NCBI RefSeq assembly: GCF_900239935.1 | Contig: NZ_LT965928.1 | Location: forward strand, 2,559,520-2,623,519 | Reading direction: 5' to 3' | Origin: Pseudoalteromonas carrageenovora IAM 12662 | GTDB lineage: Bacteria > Pseudomonadota > Gammaproteobacteria > Enterobacterales > Alteromonadaceae | DNA length: 64,000 nucleotides | Shown here: positions 23,608-32,973 of the stretch, piece after piece | Position numbering within the stretch: the stretch's first letter is position 1 | How the letters are laid out: each line of letters begins with the position of its first letter | Made by a program: the position numbers and the translations under genes | Notes under the pieces: model-generated | Told to the model about the DNA's origin: nothing | The model's database searches: none | The model's input: the letters and a program-made list of their open reading frames with translations, nothing else

Positions 23608-25617
23608 ATGATAAAAAACGCCAAAATACACTTTAATAATTTGGGCACACCCGTAGCCGACAACTTTGACGATGTTTATTTTTCTAATGACGATGGCCTT
23701 GCCGAATCCCATTATGTGTTTTATCAACAAAACAATATAGAGTCACGGTTACAAAATCATGACCAATCGCATTTTGTTATTGCCGAAACCGGTTTTGGCA
23801 CAGGCTTAAATTTTTTAAATACATGGCAATGCTTTAATGACCACTTAGAACGTATGCAAGTTCAAAATGAATGTGATAAAAGTGTAAAACGTCTGCATTT
23901 TATTTCATTTGAAAAATTTCCGCTTACAGTAAATGACTTAAAACAAGCACTCACCGCTTGGCCTACTTTAAGTCATTTGAGCGATCAGCTAACGATAAAT
24001 TACCCTATTAATTTACAAGGCTGCCACCGTATAGAATTTAATAACGGGCAAGTTACACTCGATTTATACTTTGGCGATGTACTTGATTCAATAAACGCGA
24101 TGAGCTATCCGCAAGCAGGAGTAGTAGATGCGTGGTATTTAGATGGCTTTGCACCAAGTAAAAACCCTGATATGTGGCAACAAAGTGTGTTTAATGCAAT
24201 GGTTGATATTTCGCGCGAGTCTGCAACGCTTGCAACATTTACCGCCGCAGGGTTTGTGCGCAGAGGGCTTATTGAAGCAGGCTTTACAATGCAAAAAGCT
24301 AAAGGCTTTGCTCGTAAACGCGAAATGCTAACGGGCTTTCTAGCAACGCCAAATAGTCAGCAATCATCCCCTGCATATTTTAACCAAGACACCAGCGAAC
24401 TTAAAAATGTGGCAATAATAGGCGGAGGTATAGCCAGCAGCTGCATTTTATATAGCTTAGCTAAGCGCGGTATTTCAAGCACACTGTTTTGCCAAGATGA
24501 AAAACCTGCTATGGGCGCATCACACAATGTACAAGGTGCTGTGTATCCTCATTTACAAGCTAAAAACTCACCACATAGTGAGTTATTTGCTCATAGCTTT
24601 TTGTATGGCAAACGTTTTTATAATCAATTATGTACAGATGGGTTTAGTTTTGATCACGATTGGTGCGGTGTATTACAGCATGCAGTAAAAAAGCCCTTAG
24701 CCGAGAAACACGAAAATTTAGAGCAAAAACAACTTTGGCCCGAGCAGCTAATGCGCAGTGTCACTGCCGAACAAGGCGATAAAATAGCAGGTGTAGAAGC
24801 TGGTTACTCTGGCGTATTTTTTGAAAACGGTGGCTGGGTTAACCCTGTGCAACTCGTTGATGTAATGTTAAAAGCCGCAAATAACCTAACGCCATTTAAT
24901 AGCATGTTTAACTGTAATATTGAGCAAATAAATAAATCAGATGAGGGTTGGTATTTAATCAGTAACAATCAGAAATTTGGCCCATTTAGCGATGTAATTA
25001 TTTGCGCTGGAGAGCACAGCGATGCATTTGAGCAAACCAAAGCACTTCCCATTGTAGGCGTTAGAGGCCAAGTATCGCACATACAAGCGAGTAAGCAGTC
25101 AAGCAAGCTTAAAACGGTTCTGTGCCATAAAGGTTACTTTACCCCTGCATATTTAGATAGCCATTGTATGGGAGCAACATTTGAAAAAAACACTAAAAGC
25201 AGAGCGGTTACAGAGCAAGACAACCAACTAAATCATAAGCAGCTGCTTAGCTTTTATCAGCAATGCGATTTTGCAACCACGCTAGGAAAAATAACATCAG
25301 CTAAAGCGGCTGTGCGCTGCACATTTATCGACCACCTTCCTATGGCTGGTCAGTGGTGCGAGCCAAGCGATTACACAACCGCATTTGCAAACTTACGCTT
25401 AGGTAAACGCTATCAATATCACGCACTAAATAAGCCACAACAAGGCCTGCATATTTTTACAGGGTTTGGCGCTCGTGCATTATGTAGCGCACCACTGTTG
25501 AGTGAGCACTTTATTAGTTGTTTAAACAACGAACCTCGCCCTTTAAGTGAGCGCGTAAGCCAAGCGATTCACCCTGCACGATTTATTGTTCGTGATTTAA
25601 TACGTAATAAAATTTAA
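23608..25617 (+). CDS. mnmC: MnmC, bifunctional tRNA mnm5s2U biosynthesis protein
   Basis: Finishes the wobble uridine modification of some tRNAs. Residues 1-250: methyltransferase domain with IAETGFGTGLNFLNTWQCF (SAM site) and VDAWYLDGFAPSKNPDMW. Residues from about 270: FAD-dependent oxidoreductase domain with VAIIGGGIASSCILYSLAKRG and GFGARALCSAPLLSE near the end. 669 aa is the full bifunctional length. The ATG has no strong ribosome site; no better start is visible. Confidence 0.96.
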   Translation: MIKNAKIHFNNLGTPVADNFDDVYFSNDDGLAESHYVFYQQNNIESRLQNHDQSHFVIAETGFGTGLNFLNTWQCFNDHLERMQVQNECDKSVKRLHFISFEKFPLTVNDLKQALTAWPTLSHLSDQLTINYPINLQGCHRIEFNNGQVTLDLYFGDVLDSINAMSYPQAGVVDAWYLDGFAPSKNPDMWQQSVFNAMVDISRESATLATFTAAGFVRRGLIEAGFTMQKAKGFARKREMLTGFLATPNSQQSSPAYFNQDTSELKNVAIIGGGIASSCILYSLAKRGISSTLFCQDEKPAMGASHNVQGAVYPHLQAKNSPHSELFAHSFLYGKRFYNQLCTDGFSFDHDWCGVLQHAVKKPLAEKHENLEQKQLWPEQLMRSVTAEQGDKIAGVEAGYSGVFFENGGWVNPVQLVDVMLKAANNLTPFNSMFNCNIEQINKSDEGWYLISNNQKFGPFSDVIICAGEHSDAFEQTKALPIVGVRGQVSHIQASKQSSKLKTVLCHKGYFTPAYLDSHCMGATFEKNTKSRAVTEQDNQLNHKQLLSFYQQCDFATTLGKITSAKAAVRCTFIDHLPMAGQWCEPSDYTTAFANLRLGKRYQYHALNKPQQGLHIFTGFGARALCSAPLLSEHFISCLNNEPRPLSERVSQAIHPARFIVRDLIRNKI

Positions 25618-25685
25618 ATGACATCACCGTAATTTTACGTAAAATAGTGCCTGTAAAAGGAATTTACTCACTTAAAAGGACTCCC

Positions 25686-26009
25686 ATGAAAATATTCACC
25701 TTTGTAATATCGCTAATGTGTATTTTACCATTTAGCGCAATGAGCCAAGACGTTACACAAATCCCCCTGCCAGATGAGTTTGTTACAACTTTGGATGTTA
25801 CAAACGAATACCCCATGGTGCGCACTGGCTATTTAGCATCATCAATCGAGGCTATATCACAGTTTTATTTGCAGGCATTAGGTGAGCCAATAAAAAGTAA
25901 AGGTAATAATACCTACAAAACCCTTTATTATAACTACCAAGAACGCAGTGTACGAATTAGCTTATACCACCATAATTATGTGACCGAAGTTAGTATAATG
26001 ATCGAATAA
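25686..26009 (+). CDS. Small secreted protein of unknown function
   Basis: 107 aa. Start is set at 25686, where AAGGA precedes the ATG, not at the earlier in-frame ATG at 25647. Signal peptide 1-20 (LPFSAMSQD). The mature part is about 85 residues with mixed beta pattern (TYKTLYYNYQERSVRISLYHHNYVTEVSIMI) ending at the last strand. I do not recognise the family. Confidence 0.72.
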   Translation: MKIFTFVISLMCILPFSAMSQDVTQIPLPDEFVTTLDVTNEYPMVRTGYLASSIEAISQFYLQALGEPIKSKGNNTYKTLYYNYQERSVRISLYHHNYVTEVSIMIE

Positions 26010-26190
26010 AAAGTTCTAAAAAACGCCTTAAAAATAGCTAATTTTAATACCCAGTTAAGTAATAACTTTTAATTATCATGTTTTTTAAAATTAGCTCATT
26101 TAAACCTCATTTTACCCTTTAAAAATAATCCCCTACCCCAAGGTCTATTTGTACAAACAACTTTTACACTATATTGAGAAGGAGTTAATT

Positions 26191-26826
26191 ATGAGTAAGA
26201 CTTTAATTATTGGCGCAAGTGGTCAAATTGGTAAAATGGCTACCGAGCTACTTTTAAAAAACGAGCAAAATGTTGTTGCACTTGTAAGAGACAAAAGCAA
26301 ACTGAGTGATTTAGATAGCCCATTTTTAAGTATTGTTGAACAAGACTTAGAAGGTGACTTTTCAAATGCAGTTAATGGCTGTGACCAGGTTATTTTTGCT
26401 GCAGGTTCTGGTGGAAGTACAGGTACAGATAAAACCGTACTTATTGATTTGTGGGCAGCTACTAAAGCGGCAACTTATTCTAAAGAGCACGGTGTAAAAC
26501 ACTTTATTATGGTCAGCTCTATTGGAGCAGACGATCCTGATGCAATAAAAAGCGACTTGAAACCCTATTTAGTTGCAAAACATATGGCTGATGAACATTT
26601 AATTCACAGCGGTTTAAATTATACAATTGTCCGCCCGGGAACGTTAACCGACGAAAGTGCCTCATTGGAAGTAACAACAGAGCGCCCTAACGATCGTTCA
26701 AAAGCTAAAATTAGTCGCGAAAATGTAGCCAATGCATTGCTACACATAGCTACAAACTCATTTAATAGTAACCGTATTTTTGAGCTATTTGATGGCGACA
26801 AACCTATTAAAGCAGCGGTTAAATAA
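26191..26826 (+). CDS. NAD(P)-binding atypical SDR protein (YwnB/SDR5-like)
   Basis: 211-aa Rossmann-fold protein. GASGQIGKMATELLL at the N-terminus is the dinucleotide site; FIMVSSIGADDPDAI and YLVAKHMADEHLIHSGLNYTIVRPGTLTDE match the NmrA/SDR5 subgroup of putative NAD(P)H-dependent epimerase or quinone-reductase-like proteins. GAAGGAG directly before the ATG at 26191 sets the start. No substrate can be assigned. Confidence 0.88.
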   Translation: MSKTLIIGASGQIGKMATELLLKNEQNVVALVRDKSKLSDLDSPFLSIVEQDLEGDFSNAVNGCDQVIFAAGSGGSTGTDKTVLIDLWAATKAATYSKEHGVKHFIMVSSIGADDPDAIKSDLKPYLVAKHMADEHLIHSGLNYTIVRPGTLTDESASLEVTTERPNDRSKAKISRENVANALLHIATNSFNSNRIFELFDGDKPIKAAVK

Positions 26827-26837
26827 ACGTTTAAATT

Positions 26838-26871
26838 GCAATTGCTTCGCTACTTTTAGCGAAGCAATTGC
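26838..26871. repeat. Perfect 15-bp inverted repeat
   Basis: GCAATTGCTTCGCTA and its exact complement flank a CTTT loop, 12 bp after the SDR gene stop. No T run follows, so it may be a terminator-like stem or an mRNA 3' protecting hairpin. Nearby, CTGCTAATTAAC occurs twice (26896 and 26911). Confidence 0.7.
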
Positions 26872-27085
26872 TAATTCACTTCCCTACCCAATTATCTGCT
26901 AATTAACTTCCTGCTAATTAACCGTAAAGCACACCCATTAACTTCACTAATCCAAAAATGAAACGGTACTAAAATATTCCAATCATCGGCCTTAATCTAG
27001 CCATGTGCTATGTTGCGAGGTTTTTGCACTTTTTTTGCACATTTAACAAATATTATACAATCAATTTCATTACCGGATATATTTA

Positions 27086-28090
27086 ATGAGCAAATTCAAC
27101 ACGCATGTCTTAAAGCTAGTTACATTACTTTTAACTTTTCTAAGCTTGGCAGCTTGTAATGGCGGTAGTACCGACAGCACAACACTTAGTGATACAACAA
27201 CTACAGACGATACCACCACTGAAGCCTCAACTGATCTTATTGTAGAGGTTGATCCATTTAACTTTGAAAGTGATGCGCTTATCTCATCAATAAGCACTCA
27301 AACATGCACACTGAGTAATGGCGACGAGGCTTCTTGCTATAAGATTGATATTGCTGGCGCTCCCTCTAATTATGAAATTGGCGTATTTTGCCCCAAAAAT
27401 ATAACCTCTACAGCAGACGAGGCTGGGATCTGGTTTGATGGCGGCGGTGAGGTTTACGATATTACTGGCGACTTTATTTTAAACCTACCTACTTTGTATA
27501 ACGATAGCCATTGGCAGCTTTATGACGAAGGAACTGGGCTTGTAAATGTAACCGACACGCAAGAGTCATGTGACGGTGCAGCAAGACCTGACGTAGAAGA
27601 ACAATATCAAAACCACTGCGTAGAGTGCTCTATTGACTATGTTGATGGCGGTATTTCTGAATCTTTTTTAATACCAATCACGCCCGTTGCTTCAACTCAA
27701 AATAACAGTATTGGCAATACAAATGTAGGTGTTGCACTAAACGGTGTAGTGCTCGCAGCCCCTGCTCCTGTAGATGCTATTTTAGGTGCTTATACAATTG
27801 CCGCCTTTGATGATTGCGCAGGCCACATTAACTTAGTGGCTGGTTATCACTATCATGGTGAGGCGGGGTGTAGCCAAACACAAATTCAATCTGATGGTCA
27901 CGCAGCTATGATGGGCTACGCTCTCGATGGTTTTGGCATATTTGGAATGCTTAACGAAGACAACACAGAGCCAACAGATTTAGATGAATGTCGAGGCCAC
28001 TCTGACGACACCCGCGGTTACCACTACCATGCAGCAGGCGTAGCTGAAAATATGTTTATTGGCTGCTTTAAAGGGGCCATCGCCCGCTAA
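27086..28090 (+). CDS. YHYH-domain lipoprotein
   Basis: 334 aa with a lipoprotein signal (LSLAAC, Cys24) and a Thr/Asp/Ser-rich linker (25-50). The C-terminal half has the YHYH signature: GVALNGVVLAAPAP, DDCAGHINLVAGYHYHGEAGC and a second GHSDDTRGYHYHAAG, with YALDGFGIFG between. Clustered His and paired Cys suggest metal binding in the envelope, but no activity is established for the family. The ribosome site is weak (CGGA). The next gene, 30 bp on, encodes a small secreted Cys protein, probably co-transcribed. Confidence 0.85.
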   Translation: MSKFNTHVLKLVTLLLTFLSLAACNGGSTDSTTLSDTTTTDDTTTEASTDLIVEVDPFNFESDALISSISTQTCTLSNGDEASCYKIDIAGAPSNYEIGVFCPKNITSTADEAGIWFDGGGEVYDITGDFILNLPTLYNDSHWQLYDEGTGLVNVTDTQESCDGAARPDVEEQYQNHCVECSIDYVDGGISESFLIPITPVASTQNNSIGNTNVGVALNGVVLAAPAPVDAILGAYTIAAFDDCAGHINLVAGYHYHGEAGCSQTQIQSDGHAAMMGYALDGFGIFGMLNEDNTEPTDLDECRGHSDDTRGYHYHAAGVAENMFIGCFKGAIAR

Positions 28091-28120
28091 CCTGTTACCA
28101 AGGAATTAAGTGAGATAACT

Positions 28121-28441
28121 ATGAAAATATTTAAAAATTTATCAGCGTGCTTTTTATTAATCACGTCATGCTCAGTAATAAGCCACGCAGGTCATGGCTC
28201 AAGTGCGCCTTGGCAAGCATGTGAAGAAAAAGCTGTAAATCAAGAATGCAGCTATACAACACACAATAAAAAAGCATCAGGCACATGCCAAGCAATGAAT
28301 AACATACTCATGTGTGTAAGAAACAAACCACTAGAGACATTATTAGATAAAGCAACACAGCCAACACAGCCAACACAGCCAACACAAAGCAAACCCACCA
28401 ACACTATAAAACAATCAGTAACCCCACTAACTAATCTATAA
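28121..28441 (+). CDS. Small secreted Cys-containing protein next to YHYH lipoprotein
   Basis: 106 aa: signal peptide (1-23, ISHA), then a compact segment with five Cys overall, of which four follow cleavage (WQACEEKAVNQECSYTTHN ... GTCQAMNNILMCVR), so two disulfides are likely. The C-terminus carries PTQ repeats encoded by a 9-bp tandem repeat. AAGGAA precedes the ATG. A HGSSAPWQACEEK start resembles small proteins found beside YHYH genes (memory, not verified). Function unknown. Confidence 0.72.
   Translation: MKIFKNLSACFLLITSCSVISHAGHGSSAPWQACEEKAVNQECSYTTHNKKASGTCQAMNNILMCVRNKPLETLLDKATQPTQPTQPTQSKPTNTIKQSVTPLTNL
28353..28386 (+). repeat. In-frame 9-bp tandem repeat
   Basis: CAACACAGC occurs three times in a row (28353-28379) plus a partial fourth copy, encoding Pro-Thr-Gln units at the C-terminus of the small secreted protein. 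Copy number can change without a frameshift. Confidence 0.9.
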
Positions 28442-28599
28442 ATAGATAACTGGCATTAAAAACCTTAACGCTGCCAGTAAATTTTTTAAGTAAAAATCAT
28501 GAGTATGGACGTAGTAAGGGTTATGTTTATCTGTTAAATTAAGCGGGTGTATAAAAATAAAAAAAACACTCCAACAAGGAGTTACACTAGGAAACTAAC

Positions 28600-29667
28600 G
28601 TGAGCGCTACATTTAAAATTATTTTTAATGGCCAGTTACATCAAGATGCTGATATTACTTCTGTTCAAGAACAGCTTAGCCAGTTTTTAAAGATCCCTCA
28701 TGACATCGTCATTCAGTTATTTGATGGTAAGTCTTATGCTTTAAAAAAAGACTTAACAAGTATTGATGCTGTTAAAACGGAGTCATCATTAAAAAAGCTC
28801 GGCTTAATAACTAAAGTAGAGCCAGAGCGTACAGCTCCTGTTATTCAATCACAAAACAGTCAACTAGTTTGCCCCAAGCACATTCAAAACAACGATAAAA
28901 AAGTTCCTGTAAAAACTAACGATGAAAATAGCGCAGTACAAAGTAAAAAAGCACAACTAAACACTGTTTTTGAGCAAACAAATGTTAAAACAAGGCTACT
29001 TAGTAACACGCTAAAAAGCGCATTATATTTGTGCTATTTAGCGCTTTTTATTGTTACTTTATTTGGCTTAAGCACTAGTTACACCGTTATTAAAAGTACA
29101 TTTACTTCTGATGAGTCAGTGCAAAGTAAATTAAGTTATCAACAATACAAGCTATTTTTAAATGAGCAAAATAGCACTAAGCATCAACCCCAAATAGCTA
29201 TCGCTGAGCAAGGTACTAAAACAGATTCAACAGAAAATAATGAATACTTTAGTAAGTTTTCTGCACATATAAATAGCTATGCAAAAACTCTAGGCCAAGC
29301 AAATGTAAACGCCATGGGCGGAGATAAGTTACAGCAACACCTTCAAGAAATAGACGATTTAGGGCCAAAAAATGAATTCTGGAAACAGCTCATTCTACTT
29401 GCAAAAAATCTAGATAACGACTCACATAAAATGAGCGCTCTTCAGAGCGACGACTCTGCTAAAATACACTGGATTAACGCCGTAGATTGGATAAGCCAAA
29501 GTTATATTAGGCAACACCAGAGTACCGATAAGCCAAATACCAAAAGCGAACCACCAGCAAAAGGCAACCCAATATTAAGTTTAACGCTGTTAATAAGCTT
29601 ACTTTCTCTATTGAGCATTTTTGTGATAGCTATAAAAATGAAACTACGCGCTATAAAAAACAGTTAA
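28600..29667 (+). CDS. Unrecognised membrane protein with small N-terminal FKIIFNGQL-type domain
   Basis: 355 aa beginning at a GTG with AGGAAA 7 bases upstream. Residues 1-75 form a compact domain (FKIIFNGQLHQDADITSVQEQLSQFLKI, VIQLFDGKSYALKKDLTSIDAV, SSLKKLGLITKVE) of a type I recall at the N-terminus of various membrane proteins. A linker (75-135) leads to a membrane segment near 142-165, a large extracytoplasmic part (165-320) and a final membrane segment (325-347). No catalytic motif seen; family not recognised. Confidence 0.7.
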   Translation: MSATFKIIFNGQLHQDADITSVQEQLSQFLKIPHDIVIQLFDGKSYALKKDLTSIDAVKTESSLKKLGLITKVEPERTAPVIQSQNSQLVCPKHIQNNDKKVPVKTNDENSAVQSKKAQLNTVFEQTNVKTRLLSNTLKSALYLCYLALFIVTLFGLSTSYTVIKSTFTSDESVQSKLSYQQYKLFLNEQNSTKHQPQIAIAEQGTKTDSTENNEYFSKFSAHINSYAKTLGQANVNAMGGDKLQQHLQEIDDLGPKNEFWKQLILLAKNLDNDSHKMSALQSDDSAKIHWINAVDWISQSYIRQHQSTDKPNTKSEPPAKGNPILSLTLLISLLSLLSIFVIAIKMKLRAIKNS

Positions 29668-29770
29668 AAATTATAATGCACTGCTTTGGTATCAAATCTC
29701 ACATATTAAAATAGCAACTAAAAACTAAATTTGTACAGTAAGCAATCAGTTTCAGTAAAACTATATTCAT

Positions 29771-29810
29771 AAAAAAACCCGCAACCTGATTGCTCAAGTT
29801 GCGGGTTTTT
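29771..29810 (-). terminator. Terminator of ssrA
   Basis: AACCCGCAAC and GTTGCGGGTT pair with a short inner TGA/TCA extension; long A and T runs flank both sides. Confidence 0.9.
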
Positions 29811-29845
29811 ATGGTTTTTAAACTAACGAATTTAAAAACCGTTAT

Positions 29846-30202
29846 TGGTGGAGCTGGGGGGATTTGAACCCCCGTCCGAAAAGCCTCGACCGTCGGTACT
29901 ACATGTTTAGTATTGTCATTTAATTAACCTTTAAGTCCCGGACAAACACGGTAAGTAAAGGCGAGGCCGCTTAGTTTTAACGCTTCAACCCCGGCCAGGG
30001 TTTCCGTCGCGATCAGGTGTTAGGGTGACACTCCAAAATCTAGTCCACAAGAATACATAGAAGGAGCGCTAGCCAGCCTAAGCTGCTAGAGAGTAGTTAT
30101 CGTCGTTTGCGATTACTTTAGATTGCGGCTTTTTTACGAGGCAAACCGCACCTCGACATGCACCTTGGGCTTCTTGAATTCCGTCGAATCCTAATCAGCC
30201 CC
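29846..30202 (-). ncRNA. ssrA: tmRNA (ssrA)
   Basis: Transfer-messenger RNA that rescues stalled ribosomes and tags their products for proteolysis. The 5' end GGGGCTGATTAGGATTCGAC (from 30202) and the 3' end with GGGGGTTCAAATCCCCCC T-arm and TCCACCA pair into the tRNA-like domain. The tag frame runs 30110 to 30078: GCA AAC GAC GAT AAC TAC TCT CTA GCA GCT TAG, giving ANDDNYSLAA after the resuming alanine, against ANDENYALAA in E. coli. Length 357 nt. The CCA is encoded. Confidence 0.98.
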
Positions 30203-30234
30203 TGAATTAGTAAACTCATTCAGAGCGTGCAAGC

Positions 30235-30264
30235 AGTATAACTGAGTAAAGTACTGATACTCAA
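30235..30264 (-). promoter_or_regulatory. ssrA promoter
   Basis: TTGAGT (30259-30264) and TATACT (30235-30240) on the minus strand with an 18-bp spacer; transcription would start some 25-30 nt before the mature 5' end, which RNase P then trims. Confidence 0.65.
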
Positions 30265-30471
30265 GGGCTAGCGTTGCTTTATTTTATTTATGTGTGTCGA
30301 CTGCGCATTAAACACCCAACCTGATAGTTTTCAATAAACTTGCTATAAACATTTGCTTAACAAAACGTTTAACTTGTGCTCAAATAGGAAGTTAGGTTTT
30401 TTGCGTAAGCTAAAACTTTAGTTGTAATAAATAAAAAATAATAACAGGCATAATTTGTAGGGAATTAATAA

Positions 30472-32097
30472 ATGTCGGTTTTTTCATTAGATAAAAATAC
30501 TGGGTGTGTATCTTTACTAAAACACCCTATTGATAGTGGCTTTCCTGTTACAAGTACTCAACTAGTTGAGATGTTGGAGCAATCTGAATTTAGTGAATAC
30601 GAAACAATTTCAGCTAATATAGGTAAACTTTTTGCGCCTACTAAAAACTATCAAGAAGTATCTCTTATTGTTGCTAAAGCAGTTGATGCATCAATTATTA
30701 TTAATGTTGATGAAAAAAATATGGTTGCAGAGGCAACAATTACAACGGCAAAGGGAGGTGCATTATTTTCTATGGAGGGTGCACAAAAAGCACTTGCTAA
30801 AGCAGGTGTAAAAAAAGGTATTAGCCCTCGTGCGCTTGATACCTTTTTAGGCCAACAATTTGAGCAGCCTTCAGGCACTTCATATAGCGCTATTATTGCC
30901 CACGGCCGTAACCCTAAAGAAGGGAGCGATGCCAAGTTTGTGCGTTTATGCTCTACCGCTCAAGATAGAGTACTAAGCCCACAAGCGAAAGAAGGCGGCA
31001 AGGTTGATATGAAGAACCTTGGTGCAATTATCACAGTAAAACCTGGTACGCCATTAATGCAGCGCGTTGCCGCTACCCCTGGTGAAGATGGCTATACGGT
31101 TTTTGGTGACATAATTGCTGCAAAACCAGGTAAAGAGCATCAGTTACAGCCTTTTGAAGGCACTAAAATTGACCCAAAAAATCCAAATATGCTCATTGCA
31201 GATTGCAAAGGTGTACCCGTTGCTTTGCCCCGTGGTATGCGTGTTGATGATGTTTTATGCTTTGATAACGTAGATGTAAGCACCGGCCATGTTGATTTTG
31301 ACGGCAGTGTGATTATAAGCGGTGATATTAAAGATGGTATGCATGTAAAAGCCAATGGCGATATTACTGTACTTGGCTTTGTTGAGTCGGGCACAGTTCA
31401 GAGCAATAGTGCCGTTACAATAATGCTGGGAGCTATTGGCCGTAAACGTGAAAACGATGACGATTTCACCTGCAGTATAACGGCAACTCGTACTATTTCG
31501 ATTGGCTACGCCCAATACTGCCATATAAAAACAGAACAAGATTTATTTATTGAACGCCAAGCACTTCACTGTAATTTAAGTGCAAGGCGATTAATACGCG
31601 TAGGTAAAGCTGGCAACCCTCGTGGGAAAATAATCGGTGGCAGTATTTTAGATGCCATGCGAATTGAAACAGGAGAGCTTGGGGCACCTGCGGGCACTAA
31701 AACACGTGTTTTTTTGGCGCAAAACTGGTTTGAATTACGTGAAAAGCAGTCGCAAATTACTGACTTTGAAAAGTTGCTTGCAACTAAAATAACAGCTTTG
31801 CAAAAGGCGCGAGAGAAAGCGAGTAAAATGCCAGCGGCAGATCAACGCCAGCTTTTTTTAGACAAAATAATCGTTAATGAACAGCAAATAAAAACGCGTT
31901 CTGCTCATGTTCAGCGCCAAAAATTATTGGTTAAAAGAAAAATAACACAATTGTTGGCAGCAAGTCGTTTAAAAGTAAATGAAATAATGCATCCAGGTGT
32001 GGAGCTCAAAATAGCAAAAGATTCAAAACAGTTTTCGCGTATTTACCCGCCCCATTTGGTTAAACTCACTGAGGGTAAAATTACTCAGTCGTTTTAG
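30472..32097 (+). CDS. FapA (DUF342) domain protein
   Basis: 541-aa protein of the DUF342/FapA family. After an N-terminal domain (1-160) comes the conserved beta-helix core: [92 protein letters not shown], then a coiled-coil (about 415-490). FapA-type proteins take part in polar flagellar placement and signalling in Vibrio and relatives; motY two genes on supports a motility link (inference). AGGGAA lies before the ATG. The stop region overlaps the convergent rnt by 17 bp. Confidence 0.88.
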   Translation: MSVFSLDKNTGCVSLLKHPIDSGFPVTSTQLVEMLEQSEFSEYETISANIGKLFAPTKNYQEVSLIVAKAVDASIIINVDEKNMVAEATITTAKGGALFSMEGAQKALAKAGVKKGISPRALDTFLGQQFEQPSGTSYSAIIAHGRNPKEGSDAKFVRLCSTAQDRVLSPQAKEGGKVDMKNLGAIITVKPGTPLMQRVAATPGEDGYTVFGDIIAAKPGKEHQLQPFEGTKIDPKNPNMLIADCKGVPVALPRGMRVDDVLCFDNVDVSTGHVDFDGSVIISGDIKDGMHVKANGDITVLGFVESGTVQSNSAVTIMLGAIGRKRENDDDFTCSITATRTISIGYAQYCHIKTEQDLFIERQALHCNLSARRLIRVGKAGNPRGKIIGGSILDAMRIETGELGAPAGTKTRVFLAQNWFELREKQSQITDFEKLLATKITALQKAREKASKMPAADQRQLFLDKIIVNEQQIKTRSAHVQRQKLLVKRKITQLLAASRLKVNEIMHPGVELKIAKDSKQFSRIYPPHLVKLTEGKITQSF

Positions 32098-32773
32098 CTT
32101 CTTCACCATCTGAAGTGCTATCTTGTGCGTCACTTTCTGGAAGTGGCGCAAGCGGCCAGCCACCTAATTGCTGCCACCTATTAACGATTAAACAATAAAG
32201 CTCTGCGGTGCGCTCTGTATCGTAAAGTGCTGAATGCGCTTGGCTATTATCAAATTCAATTCCTGCGGCCCTACAAGCTTTAGCAAGAACTGTTTGCCCA
32301 AGCGCTAAGCCTGCTAGTGAGGTTGTATCAAAGCTTACAAATGGGTGAAACGGCGTACGTTTAATATTATTACGCTCAATGGCTGCATTTAAAAAGCCAT
32401 GATCGAATGCAGCATTATGTGCTACAACAACCGAGCGCTGGCACCCGGCAGCTTTTTGAGCTTTGCGAACCACTTTACAAATTTCTTTAATTGCTTCTTC
32501 TTCTGGTACTGCGCCTCGCAGCGGGCTAAAAGGGTCAATTCCGTTAAAGTCGATGGCGGCTTGCTCTATATTCGCGCCTTCAAAAGGCTGCACATGAAAA
32601 TGCACGGTATGATCTATGCTGAGCAACCCTTCGTCATCCATTTTTAATACAGACACTGCTATTTCTAACAGGGCATCTGTTTGCTTGTTAAAACCTGCGG
32701 TTTCAACATCAATTACAACAGGAAAAAATCCACGAAAGCGTTTTGCGAAAAGTGTTTGCTCAGTATTTGCCAT
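32081..32773 (-). CDS. rnt: Ribonuclease T
   Basis: DEDDh 3'-5' exoribonuclease that trims the ends of tRNA and other stable RNAs. [25 protein letters not shown] holds Asp22 and Glu24, [17 protein letters not shown] the third acid, and the [15 protein letters not shown] segment the final His and Asp. 230 aa, with a C-terminal Glu/Asp/Ser extension of about 12 residues. Divergent from motY, an arrangement known in Vibrio. Confidence 0.95.
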   Translation of the reverse strand: MANTEQTLFAKRFRGFFPVVIDVETAGFNKQTDALLEIAVSVLKMDDEGLLSIDHTVHFHVQPFEGANIEQAAIDFNGIDPFSPLRGAVPEEEAIKEICKVVRKAQKAAGCQRSVVVAHNAAFDHGFLNAAIERNNIKRTPFHPFVSFDTTSLAGLALGQTVLAKACRAAGIEFDNSQAHSALYDTERTAELYCLIVNRWQQLGGWPLAPLPESDAQDSTSDGEEAKTTE

Positions 32774-32887
32774 AGTCTTCTTGGTTTATGGGTGTAAGCT
32801 GACTATTATGTCAAAATTGATGCCCTCTAGGCTAGGGGGTTCAAGGATTTATTGCTTTATAATTGTAGGCACATAACTTGCTTTACC

Positions 32888-32914
32888 TAAGCTGTTAAGT
32901 TTGTTTGCTAAAAA
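32888..32914 (+). promoter_or_regulatory. Possible sigma-28-like promoter of motY
   Basis: TAAG, 15 bases, then GCTAAAAA resembles TAAA-N15-GCCGATAA (3 of 4 and 5 of 8 matches). Suggestive only because motY is a flagellar gene. Confidence 0.25.
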
Positions 32915-32973
32915 CTCACCTTTTAAGCAGTTAATTTGCCAAACTTTTGGCATACCAGAGTTGGAGAACGTCC

